Positions 16,481 through 24,942 of a DNA stretch of 64,000 nucleotides are shown one piece after another (position 1 is the stretch's first letter; every line of letters starts with the position of its first letter). The notes under the pieces were generated by a model that was not told the origin of the DNA, ran no database searches, and saw only the letters and a list, made by a program, of their open reading frames with translations. Origin of the DNA: Paracoccaceae bacterium (GTDB taxonomy: Bacteria > Pseudomonadota > Alphaproteobacteria > Rhodobacterales > Rhodobacteraceae); assembly GCA_014654775.1 (NCBI GenBank), contig JACVZW010000083.1, positions 1 through 64,000 of the forward strand, written 5' to 3'. A program made the translations under genes and the position numbers.

Positions 16481-17443
16481 ATGACCTTTCGCATGACCTT
16501 TGCCGCGCTTGCGGCTGCCCTCTCCCTGTCGCTGCCCGCCACCGCCGAGGAGCATCCCGAGGGGATGCATGTCCACGACGTCTATGCCCGGTCCATGGGG
16601 CAAATCGGGGCCTCGGGCGCTGTCTTTTTCATGATGCACAACAACAGCGCAACCGACGACCGCCTTCTCTCCGCCTCTGCCGATGTGGCGGAACGGGTGG
16701 AGCTGCACACCCACAAGGAAGATGCCAATGGCGTCATGCAGATGCTGCATGTCGAAGAGGGCTTCCCCCTTACCGCGGGCGAGATGCATGAACTCGCGCG
16801 CGGCGGGGATCATGTGATGCTGCTGGGCCTGACGCGGGAGTTGAAGGATGGCGACACCTTCCCCCTGACCCTGACCTTCGAACAGGCGGGCGAGATCACC
16901 GTCGAGGCCGTGGTCGACAACGCCCGCAAGCCGGGCGATGGCATGATGGATCATGACCATTCCGGCCATGGGATGGAGCATGGCGATGCCTCGGGCGCGA
17001 TGCAGCATGACCACAGTGGCCACGGCCACGGCGATCAAGCCCAGAGCGGCCACGGCCATGGCGGGCATGACATGGCGTCGATGGTCGATCAGACCGGACT
17101 TTCCGATGCCGAGGCCGTGGTGGCCGTCATGAAGGCCCAGTTCGACACGCCCGAAAACCCGCTGACCGTCACGCCCGTGGTGATCGAAGGCGCGCATGCC
17201 CTTGCGTCCTGGGAACAGGGCGGCGAAGGCGGCCGTGCCCTGCTGCGCAAGGCCGATATGGGCTGGGAAATCATCCTCTGCGGCGGCGAAGACCTGCGCA
17301 TGCCCGCCTTCCTTGGCCAGCACGGGGTTTCGGGGGCGGAACAGCTTTCGGCGCTGTTCAACGCCGAAGAAGACAAACTGGGGTCCGACAAGGTCGCGCT
17401 CTATTCCAGCTTTGAAGGCGTGGTGATGGTGGCGGGCCACTGA
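16481..17443 (+). CDS. PCu(A)C copper chaperone fused to a copper-uptake-associated domain
   Basis: A 320-residue exported protein in three parts. After a signal peptide (FRMTFAALAAALSLSLPATA) comes a PCu(A)C domain (about 30-145) with the copper ligands recognisable as ELHTH, VMQM and GGDHVM. Next is a linker of about 45 residues made largely of His, Met, Asp and Gly (DHDHSGHGMEHGD). Then a C-terminal domain (about 205-318; PENPLTVTPVVIEG, GRALLRKADMGW) resembles proteins annotated as copper-uptake-system associated. PCu(A)C delivers Cu(I) to the CuA/CuB sites of cytochrome oxidase in the periplasm. The ATG at 16481 is chosen because AGGAA precedes it and it starts the signal peptide. Confidence 0.82.
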   Translation: MTFRMTFAALAAALSLSLPATAEEHPEGMHVHDVYARSMGQIGASGAVFFMMHNNSATDDRLLSASADVAERVELHTHKEDANGVMQMLHVEEGFPLTAGEMHELARGGDHVMLLGLTRELKDGDTFPLTLTFEQAGEITVEAVVDNARKPGDGMMDHDHSGHGMEHGDASGAMQHDHSGHGHGDQAQSGHGHGGHDMASMVDQTGLSDAEAVVAVMKAQFDTPENPLTVTPVVIEGAHALASWEQGGEGGRALLRKADMGWEIILCGGEDLRMPAFLGQHGVSGAEQLSALFNAEEDKLGSDKVALYSSFEGVVMVAGH

Positions 17444-17510
17444 TCCTGCCTGCCTTTGCCGGGTGCACAGGGCCTTGCCCTGCCGCGCCCGGCCCCGCTA
17501 AGGAGGGGCC

Positions 17511-17957
17511 ATGACCACCCGCATCCTCTTTGTCTGTCTTGGCAATATCTGCCGCTCTCCCACCGCCGAGGGCGTGTTCCGCCAGCTTGCCGCCGCCCAA
17601 GGCCTGCAGGTGGAGGTGGACAGTTGCGGCACCGGCGGCTGGCATGCGGGCGAACCACCCAATCCGCCCGCCGTCACCGCCGCCCGCGCGCGGGGCTATG
17701 ACCTGTCGGGCCTGCGCGCACGGCAATTGCTGGTGTCCGATTTCACCCGTTTTGACCGCATTCTCGTGATGGACCGCGCCAATCTGCGCGACGCCCGCGC
17801 CCGCCGCCCCGACGGCGGCACGGAGCCGGAACTGTTCCTGACCTACGCGCCGCAGCATGGCACCGACGTGCCGGACCCGTGGTATACGGGCGAATATGAC
17901 CGCGTGCTGGACATGATCGAGGATGCCGCGCGCGGCCTGATCGCCGCCCTGCGCTGA
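17511..17957 (+). CDS. Low-molecular-weight protein-tyrosine phosphatase
   Basis: A 148-residue LMW-PTP. The catalytic P-loop CLGNICRS (Cys9, Arg15) sits at the N terminus and the general-acid motif DPWYTG is near residue 124. Substrates may be phosphotyrosine proteins; in some bacteria these enzymes act on polysaccharide kinases, but no such genes are nearby. AAGGAGGGGCC precedes the ATG. It is convergent with the next gene, with only seven bases between stop codons. Confidence 0.92.
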   Translation: MTTRILFVCLGNICRSPTAEGVFRQLAAAQGLQVEVDSCGTGGWHAGEPPNPPAVTAARARGYDLSGLRARQLLVSDFTRFDRILVMDRANLRDARARRPDGGTEPELFLTYAPQHGTDVPDPWYTGEYDRVLDMIEDAARGLIAALR

Positions 17958-17964
17958 CGCTGGG

Positions 17965-18279
17965 TCAGCCTGCGCAATAAGCCTCGGCCGTGGCGCCGAA
18001 ATTCTTGTAGCGCTCCCAGAAGGCGTCGTCGCTTTCGCGCTGCGACATCCATGTCTCATGCGCCCGGTCGGGATCGGCGAAGAACTTCGCCGCCCGCCGC
18101 TGGTCGCCCCCGGGCAGCGTCATGTCGGCCACCTGCTGGATGCAGGAACATACGGCGCGGTTCGCGGCATCGCGGTCTGACCGCATGCAGGCGCGTTCGA
18201 TCGGCCCCGCATGGGCCGCCGACAGCATCACGGAAAGCAAAGGCACGGCCAGTGCCGCGCCGGAAAGGAAGGTTTTCAT
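17965..18279 (-). CDS. Small exported protein with a conserved Cys pattern
   Basis: A 104-residue protein with a signal peptide (MKTFLSGAALAVPLLSVMLSAAHA) and a mature part of about 80 residues containing ERACMRSDRDAANRAVCSCIQQVAD and a C-terminal ATAEAYC in parts. Homologues in Rhodobacterales are sometimes labelled arginine transporter, but nothing here supports transport: there are no membrane segments beyond the signal. The function is unknown; the four cysteines suggest disulfides in the periplasm. Confidence 0.7.
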   Translation of the reverse strand: MKTFLSGAALAVPLLSVMLSAAHAGPIERACMRSDRDAANRAVCSCIQQVADMTLPGGDQRRAAKFFADPDRAHETWMSQRESDDAFWERYKNFGATAEAYCAG

Positions 18280-18477
18280 CGTCTCTGCCTCTTGCCGCGC
18301 GGCTTTTGCCCGCGATCATTTTCTGCGCCGGAGTATGCCGATTGCGCGGGTTTTTTCAATCCACCCGACACCCCGCCCGGATCACATTTCGCCGCAGTCC
18401 CGACGCGACGGTGGCCTTGCTGTTGCATCGGGCTTGCGAAAGGATGCCTGCAGGACAGACGCAGCGGGAGCGGGGCG

Positions 18478-19437
18478 ATGCAAGACACCTATTGGCCAGC
18501 CTCGTCCTCGCATCTGCCGCGCTATGCCGGACCGGTCAGCTTTTTCCGGCTGCCGATGCTGGACGATCCGGCGCTGGTGGATGTGGCGCTTCTGGGCCTG
18601 CCCTATGACGGCGGCACGACGAACCGCGCAGGCACCCGCCACGGCCCGCGCGCCATCCGCGAGATGAGCATGTTCATCCGCCCCTATCACCATGTCACCC
18701 GCCGCTCGCCCTATCAGGTGGCGCGCGTGGCCGATCTGGGCGACGCGCCCATGAACCCGATCGACGTGGCCGAGGCGCTTTCGCTGATCACCGCCCATTA
18801 CGAGTCAATCCATGCAGCCGGGGCCGTGCCGCTGACGGCGGGGGGTGATCACCTGATCACCCTGCCCATCCTGCGCGCCATCGCCAAGGACGGCCCCGTG
18901 GGCCTGATCCAGTTCGACGCCCATTCCGACACCAATGACAGCTATTTCGGCGGCCACCGCTATACCCATGGCACCCATGTCCGCCGCGCCGTGGAGGAAG
19001 GGCTGATCGATCCGAAGCGGACGGTGCAGATCGGTATTCGCGGCACGCGATATGCCCCTGACGGGACGGATTTCGCCGATCAGGCCGGGATCACCACCCT
19101 GTATATCGAGGATGTTTACCGCCTCGGCCCCGAGGGCGTGGTCGATGCCGCCCGCCGCATCGCCGGGGGAGGGCCCACCTACCTGACCTTCGACGTGGAC
19201 GGGATCGACCCCGCCTTTTGCCCCGGCACCGGCACGCCCGAAGTGGGCGGCTTCACCGTGCACGAGGCGCAGCGCATGATCCGCGGCCTTGCCGGGCTGG
19301 ACCTGATCGGCGCCGATGTCGTGGAGGTGGCGCCGCCCTTCGACCCGTCGGGCAACACCGCCCTCGTCGGCGCCACGATGATGTTCGAGATCCTCTGCCT
19401 TTTGGCCGAGGCGCGGGCCGCCCGTCGCCCCGGCTGA
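18478..19437 (+). CDS. speB: Agmatinase / ureohydrolase
   Basis: A 319-residue arginase-family enzyme. The manganese ligands are in GGDHLITLP (His), FDAHSDTND (Asp, His, Asp) and [18 protein letters not shown] (two Asp). Agmatinase hydrolyses agmatine to putrescine and urea. The family also includes guanidinobutyrase and guanidinopropionase, which the sequence alone does not exclude. Putrescine use fits the polyamine-type importer and PuuC-like dehydrogenase encoded at 31-38 kb. The start at 18478 follows GGGAGCGGGG. Confidence 0.85.
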   Translation: MQDTYWPASSSHLPRYAGPVSFFRLPMLDDPALVDVALLGLPYDGGTTNRAGTRHGPRAIREMSMFIRPYHHVTRRSPYQVARVADLGDAPMNPIDVAEALSLITAHYESIHAAGAVPLTAGGDHLITLPILRAIAKDGPVGLIQFDAHSDTNDSYFGGHRYTHGTHVRRAVEEGLIDPKRTVQIGIRGTRYAPDGTDFADQAGITTLYIEDVYRLGPEGVVDAARRIAGGGPTYLTFDVDGIDPAFCPGTGTPEVGGFTVHEAQRMIRGLAGLDLIGADVVEVAPPFDPSGNTALVGATMMFEILCLLAEARAARRPG

Positions 19438-19447
19438 TCCGGCCCGG

Positions 19448-19546
19448 GCGGGGGGGCAACGGCCCCCCCGCACCCCCCGTTTTCCCCCTGTCCCAAGGGT
19501 GCGCGGGGTGGCGGGCGGAGCGGTGAGTATTTGGGCCAAGATGAAG
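19448..19546 (+). repeat. Dispersed hairpin-plus-tail element, copy B
   Basis: A perfect 9-bp stem (GCGGGGGGG at 19448-19456, CCCCCCCGC at 19463-19471) follows the agmatinase stop. The characteristic 22-base tail lies at 19525-19546 (GAGTATTT, then GGG, then CCAAGATGAAG). Compared with copy A at 6151-6201, the stem-to-tail spacer is longer. It sits between agmatinase and lepA. Confidence 0.6.
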
Positions 19547-19597
19547 CCGCGATCCTTTCGGGTGCGGGGGCTTTCCGCGCCTTGTGGGACAGGCTAT

Positions 19598-21406
<1,809 letters not shown>

Positions 21407-21447
21407 GGGAGGCTTTGACTCACCCTCTTCAACGGTTGCGACCGCAA

Positions 21448-21846
21448 TCAGATTGCACGAAACTTCGAACCCTTGTTTAGTGGTAGCAGGAACAAGCCAT
21501 TTGCGTTGTTCATGCGTTGGTTCAGAATACGGTCCCATTGCCAAATTATGGTTGCCGCCTGCTCGTTAATGCGAGCTTTCTGAATAGCGGGTGCCAAGTA
21601 GACGCCCAGCACACCTGATCGAAGAAGCGCAGCGCGCTCTGGCTTCCTGCTAGCGTTTGCCACGTCCTTGGAAATGAAAATCCAATTCCGTTCTCTTCCC
21701 AACGCCTCAAAAAGGTCTATGTCTCTGATATTGATCGGGAACTTATCTCTAAGCGCGTAGGCTTCGTGGCCGTCGCTCTTTATTAAAACGTCCAGCGCAC
21801 GGGCAATAACTGGAGGCATGTTGTGGTCAAATAGGACCTTTACCAT
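21448..21846 (-). CDS. VapC45-like PIN-domain toxin
   Basis: A 132-residue protein resembling the PIN-like VapC45 group: it begins KVLFDHNMPPVIARALDVL with an acidic residue at position 7, then DIDLFEALG and IFISKDVA, giving the spaced Asp/Glu residues expected of a PIN nuclease. Length and gene order match M. tuberculosis Rv2018/Rv2019 (VapB45/VapC45), where the toxin gene follows a longer antitoxin gene. It overlaps the upstream antitoxin gene by 20 bases. Both genes are visibly richer in A/T than the flanking genes, suggesting horizontal transfer. Confidence 0.7.
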   Translation of the reverse strand: MVKVLFDHNMPPVIARALDVLIKSDGHEAYALRDKFPINIRDIDLFEALGRERNWIFISKDVANASRKPERAALLRSGVLGVYLAPAIQKARINEQAATIIWQWDRILNQRMNNANGLFLLPLNKGSKFRAI

Positions 21847-22522
21847 ATACTTCCTGCGCTGCGTCGAGACGTTGCTCGAACCTTATGGCGTCATTAACAT
21901 AACGTATAGGCATCTCGTAAATCTTTGAAAGATAACGAGGGTCCTTGAAGGTTTGCCACTCAAAGTAGATCGTCCGTGTGGACACGCCAAATTCATCTAA
22001 GATTGGCTCACCAAAAAGGCGCTTAGGGTCGATTACAACATGATTGGCTGACGCAGGTCGCCAGCGAGATACGTAGTCATCATCATATTCAAGGTCACTC
22101 AATGACTGTTTTACGACCTCGGAAAACACCTTCTGGCCCGGGTTCTTCCGAGCCAAGCTGACCAAATCACCGTCGTTCTCCAAAGCATCCATCAGGATTT
22201 CGCTGCCCAAGAGTTGAAAGCGTCGTGTTGCCAAGGGACGGCTAACACCGAAGCGGTTCTCTGCAACATCCAGTGCGAAACGTATTGCCTGTAGCGACAC
22301 GCCTGCCCGACGCAATGACTTTACAACGCGAACCTCCACCAAATCCAAAAAGCTTAGTTCGGACGAGTCCTCGAGAAACTGATAATGCGCTTTCCAAAGG
22401 GGGTCACTGGGGCCACTGCCACGAGTCCAGCGAAGAACTTCCTGTGAGTTGCCGCCCACAAGACGCGCGACTTCGCGCGGCGAATAAATTCCTGCCCCCA
22501 AGATGGCTTCGTCAAAGGGCAC
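21827..22522 (-). CDS. VapB45-like antitoxin (HTH plus DUF433)
   Basis: A 231-residue protein with an N-terminal MerR-like helix-turn-helix (IYSPREVARLVGGNSQEVLRW in parts) and a C-terminal DUF433-type segment (FGEPILDEFGVSTRTIYFEW). This two-domain arrangement is that of VapB45-type antitoxins, which bind both their own promoter and the toxin. I start it at the GTG at 22522: a perfect GGAGG lies six bases before it. A GTG at 22543 in the same frame has no such site. It forms a tight pair with the toxin gene. Confidence 0.68.
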   Translation of the reverse strand: MPFDEAILGAGIYSPREVARLVGGNSQEVLRWTRGSGPSDPLWKAHYQFLEDSSELSFLDLVEVRVVKSLRRAGVSLQAIRFALDVAENRFGVSRPLATRRFQLLGSEILMDALENDGDLVSLARKNPGQKVFSEVVKQSLSDLEYDDDYVSRWRPASANHVVIDPKRLFGEPILDEFGVSTRTIYFEWQTFKDPRYLSKIYEMPIRYVNDAIRFEQRLDAAQEVYGKGPI

Positions 22523-22656
22523 CCTAAACCTCCAAACGCGCACGCATTTATAGGAGCCCAGTAAACGGTCAAGTCAACCAACAATTTCTTGCGGAGCTTA
22601 TGTGCTGTTTGGACCTGCAAGCAAGCGTAGGGTAGGGTTCCACCCCACCGGACCCG

Positions 22657-22755
22657 TCAAAACACCCCGTCCCCGCCTTGCGTCTCTTCCACCACCGCAT
22701 CCACCCAACCGCCCCCGGCAGAGCACCTCATCCCCGCCCTCCCGACCCGGCGCAT
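22657..22755 (-). pseudogene. Degenerate copy of the 45-residue lipoprotein gene
   Basis: Read on the minus strand, the frame ends DAVVEETQGGDGVF followed by TGA, which matches the C terminus of the intact lipoprotein at 23604-23741 (ADTVAEETQGGDGLF). DNA similarity runs over roughly the last 65 bases of the gene and beyond the stop codon (shared CCCCGCCTTGCGTCTCTTCC). Upstream of that the frame no longer encodes a signal peptide or lipobox. I read this as a 3' remnant of a duplicated gene. The two copies are in the same orientation and bracket the SnoaL-like gene. Confidence 0.55.
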
Positions 22756-22780
22756 GCCCCCGGCGCTCCGGCGTCGCGGG

Positions 22781-22820
22781 TGTGGTTAACGAAATGTTGG
22801 TGTGGTTAACGAATTGTTGT
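22781..22820 (+). repeat. Two-unit 20-bp tandem repeat
   Basis: TGTGGTTAACGAAATGTTGG (22781-22800) is followed directly by TGTGGTTAACGAATTGTTGT (22801-22820); 18 of 20 bases match. Each unit has the palindrome GTTAAC. It lies 158 bases before the SnoaL-like gene and could be a regulator-binding site. Confidence 0.5.
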
Positions 22821-22978
22821 CGTCCGGGCGCGTTGCGTGAGGTCGGGGCCTTGTCAGGGTTAACGCCGCGTCACATCTTCCCGCTGCTGGGGCAGCCGCC
22901 CGGCCCGGCACCCTCTCTGCCGGTTATGGCCCCCCGTCCGGGGCGCGCCTTTTGATCCTGTAACAAGTGGAACGAGTC

Positions 22979-23542
22979 ATGAGCAAAAGAACCCTGTCGG
23001 CCGCCATCATCGTCGGCACCCTTTCTGTCGCCGCTGTGGCCTCTGCCGAGGCGGTTGTCGTCTCCAAAGCCATCACCGAGGCCGAGGTCGCCGCCGCGCA
23101 GCAGGCGTGGTGCGGCGCATTGGAAGACATCGGCGCAACCTATGAACGCGACGGGCAAGAGGCGGCCAAGACGCTGGCCGGGAACGTGATCGATGCCGCC
23201 TATGGCTATCAGATGGGCGTGGTTCTGTTCAAACCGACGCTGACCGTCGCCCCGCAGACCTTCCGCTCCACGCGCGAAGGCGCGCTGGCCTATTTCGTCG
23301 GCGGCGATCCGGAATTCCCGAATGATACGGGCTTTGCCCTGAAAGGCTGGACCAACTGCACCATCGCCAACAACGCCATCCTCATCACGGGCGACAGCGC
23401 GACGACGATGGGCAATGTGTCGATCACCGGGAAGGACGGTTCGGTGACGACGGTCGACAAGACGTGGCAATTCGTCAAGGACGATGCCGGGGCCCTGCGC
23501 ATCGTGCTGCATCATTCGTCGCTGCCCTACGTGGCCCAGTGA
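22979..23542 (+). CDS. Exported SnoaL/NTF2-like protein
   Basis: A 187-residue protein with a signal peptide (LSAAIIVGTLSVAAVASAEA) followed by a SnoaL/nuclear transport factor 2-like domain: AWCGALEDIGATYERDG, then DAAYGYQMGVVLFKP, ALAYFVGGDPEFPNDTGFALKGW in parts, and a C-terminal VDKTWQFVKDDAGALRIVLHHSS. From memory, homologues occur in marine bacteria and some are labelled phosphoribosyl-AMP cyclohydrolase, which the sequence does not support. The pocket residues suggest small-molecule binding in the periplasm; the ligand is unknown. The ATG at 22979 follows GGAACGAG. Confidence 0.65.
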   Translation: MSKRTLSAAIIVGTLSVAAVASAEAVVVSKAITEAEVAAAQQAWCGALEDIGATYERDGQEAAKTLAGNVIDAAYGYQMGVVLFKPTLTVAPQTFRSTREGALAYFVGGDPEFPNDTGFALKGWTNCTIANNAILITGDSATTMGNVSITGKDGSVTTVDKTWQFVKDDAGALRIVLHHSSLPYVAQ

Positions 23543-23603
23543 TCCTGCCCTAAGGCGGAGGGCGGGGGGCACCCGCCCTTCGCCTGCCTGACATTGGCCC
23601 CTG

Positions 23604-23741
23604 TCAGAACAACCCATCCCCGCCTTGCGTCTCTTCCGCCACCGTATCCGCCACCACCGCCCCGGCCCCGACAAGGACCACGGGCGCGCAGGCGGGCAGG
23701 GTGAGGAGGGCGATCAGCGTGGCGATCCGGGCGTGGCGCAT
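23604..23741 (-). CDS. 45-residue lipoprotein
   Basis: A very short gene encoding MRHARIATLIALLTLPAC and then APVVLVGAGAVVADTVAEE and TQGGDGLF. The hydrophobic stretch ends in a lipobox (LPAC, Cys18), so a 27-residue lipoprotein would remain after signal peptidase II. AAAGGA lies eight bases before the ATG. The QGGDGLF tail is also present in the decayed copy at 22657-22755. The function is unknown. Similar micro-lipoproteins occur in Rhodobacterales, as far as I recall. Confidence 0.65.
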   Translation of the reverse strand: MRHARIATLIALLTLPACAPVVLVGAGAVVADTVAEETQGGDGLF

Positions 23742-23865
23742 CGGGCAGTCCTTTCCATGGGTCCGGCCCCCAGACTATGGCATCCGCCGCACCCCTGTCA
23801 CCGACCCAGACCGCCCCATTCATGCCGCGACTGCATGGTTAATGGGGGATTCACCCACCGTGCGT

Positions 23866-23913
23866 TGCGTGCCCACAGTTTGCTGCACAAAAGGCGGCAC
23901 AGAACAGGGCACA
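23866..23913 (-). repeat. Four-unit 12-bp phased TGTG array, copy 1
   Basis: On the minus strand (23913 to 23866) four 12-base units follow each other without gaps: TGTGCCCTGTTC, TGTGCCGCCTTT, TGTGCAGCAAAC, TGTGGGCACGCA. The last two units are identical to those of copy 2 at 61167-61214. A GAATC (CcrM-type site) ends 13 bases before the first unit (23927-23931). A second GAATC (23848-23852) and TTAACC (23837-23842) follow the last unit. It lies in the intergenic region between the lipoprotein gene and the ParA-like gene. Confidence 0.7.
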
Positions 23914-23956
23914 GCCTGTGCGGGGTGATTCCGCCGCATTGACGCGCTGCAGCGAA

Positions 23957-23975
23957 AATGCTGCAATGCAGCATT
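23957..23975 (+). promoter_or_regulatory. Inverted repeat before the ParA-like gene (PhaR-like site)
   Basis: AATGCTGCA, one A, then TGCAGCATT form a perfect 19-bp inverted repeat 19 bases before the parA-like start codon. Its core is CTGC-AAT-GCAG, which fits the CTGC-N3-GCAG pattern I recall for PhaR, the polyhydroxybutyrate regulator of Rhodobacter and Paracoccus. Autoregulation by the ParA-like protein or its partner is the alternative. Confidence 0.45.
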
Positions 23976-23994
23976 AGGGGGAGTGGAGAGTCGC

Positions 23995-24621
23995 ATGGGC
24001 AAGGTCATCACCGTGGCGCAGCAGAAGGGCGGGGCGGGGAAAACCACCCTCGCCGTCAACCTTGCCGTGGAATTTCTGCAGCGCGGTCAACGGGTGGCAC
24101 TTCTGGACACCGATCCGCAGGGCAGCCTTGGCCGCTGGTTCATGGCCCGGCGCGATGGGGTGGGGGTCGACGGCCTCGACTTTTCCACCGCCTCGGCCTG
24201 GGGTGTCAGCTATGAATGCGAGAAACTGAGGAAAACCAACGACTTGGTCATTGTGGATACGCCCCCCAAGGTGGATGCCGACCTCCGCCCCGCCCTGCGC
24301 GAGGCCGACTTGGTGCTGATCCCCGTCGCCTCCAGCCACCTTGATCTTTGGGCGGTGGACGGGGTCCTCGACCTCATCCTGCGCGAATCCCGCCCTGCTT
24401 TGATCGTGCTGAACCGCTGGAAATCCGGCACCCGTCTGGCCGACGAAGTCGCGCAAGCCGCTGAAGGAAAAGCGGAAATCGCCACGGCCCGGCTCGGCTC
24501 ACGCGTGGCATTTGCCGAAGTGCTGGGGCAGGGACGCGGGGTGGGCGAAGGCCCCAAGACCCCCGCGCGCGTCGAAATGGCGGCCTTGGCCGACGAGATC
24601 GCCGCCCGCCTTCAACCCTGA
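23995..24621 (+). CDS. ParA-family ATPase (orphan)
   Basis: A 208-residue deviant-Walker ATPase: KGGAGKTTLAVNLAVEF (residues 11-27), the switch I region LLDTDPQGSLGRWFMAR, and switch II VIVDTPPK. It is the short form without an N-terminal DNA-binding domain, and no parB gene is adjacent, so it is not the chromosomal segregation ParA. Such orphans position cargo such as chemoreceptor clusters, carboxysomes or polymer granules. The ATG at 23995 follows GGAGAG; a GTG 12 bases upstream is less likely. Its 3' end overlaps the convergent small membrane protein gene by 10 bases. Confidence 0.85.
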   Translation: MGKVITVAQQKGGAGKTTLAVNLAVEFLQRGQRVALLDTDPQGSLGRWFMARRDGVGVDGLDFSTASAWGVSYECEKLRKTNDLVIVDTPPKVDADLRPALREADLVLIPVASSHLDLWAVDGVLDLILRESRPALIVLNRWKSGTRLADEVAQAAEGKAEIATARLGSRVAFAEVLGQGRGVGEGPKTPARVEMAALADEIAARLQP

Positions 24622-24803
24622 TCCGGCCCCTTCACGATCAGCACCCAGAAGGCGTAACCCCCTGCCGCGCCAAACAAAACCGCCCAAAGCGGGTTGCCCA
24701 GCCACAATTCGAATCCCGCCCAGACCAGCGGCACAAGGGCCGTGGCCCAGCGCACCCAGACGCGCCGGAACATCGGGTGGTTTGCGTCGAGAAAGCCTTT
24801 CAT
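24612..24803 (-). CDS. Small two-helix membrane protein
   Basis: A 63-residue protein with two hydrophobic stretches (ATALVPLVWAGFELWL and LWAVLFGAAGGYAFWVLIV) and a basic N-terminal loop (NHPMFRRVWVRW). The ATG at 24803 has GAGG six bases upstream; in-frame ATGs at 24830 and 24857 do not. I recall conserved hypothetical proteins of this type in Rhodobacterales; the function is unknown. It is convergent with, and overlaps, the ParA-like gene. Confidence 0.6.
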   Translation of the reverse strand: MKGFLDANHPMFRRVWVRWATALVPLVWAGFELWLGNPLWAVLFGAAGGYAFWVLIVKGPDQG

Positions 24804-24942
24804 CCGAACCTCTTGCGCGTTTTCCTTCATATGGGGCAGACGGCGCGGTTTGTCCAAGGCTTCGCGACGTGGGCCTGTCGGGGATGGGATGGCGGGGGGC
24901 GGGGGGCTGGTCTAGGCTGGCGGCGACCAGTTGGGCCAAGCC

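Larger units (their letters stand above)
22523..22978. other. Non-coding region with a gene remnant and a tandem repeat
   Basis: These 456 bases separate the toxin-antitoxin pair from the SnoaL-like gene. They contain a decayed copy of the small lipoprotein gene (22657-22755, minus) and a two-unit 20-bp tandem repeat (22781-22820). GTTAAC occurs three times in all (twice in the tandem repeat, once at about 22858). I see no intact gene. Confidence 0.6.

Noticed and set aside
22602-22955. A plus-strand Pro/Arg-rich frame
   Set aside because: It is the reverse of the lipoprotein remnant and the tandem repeat and has no start site; its composition is typical of antisense GC-rich frames.
23527-23823. 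A 98-residue minus-strand frame over the lipoprotein region
   Set aside because: It is in another frame than the lipoprotein, is Gly/Arg-rich and has no signal; the 45-residue frame with lipobox and ribosome site explains the DNA better.
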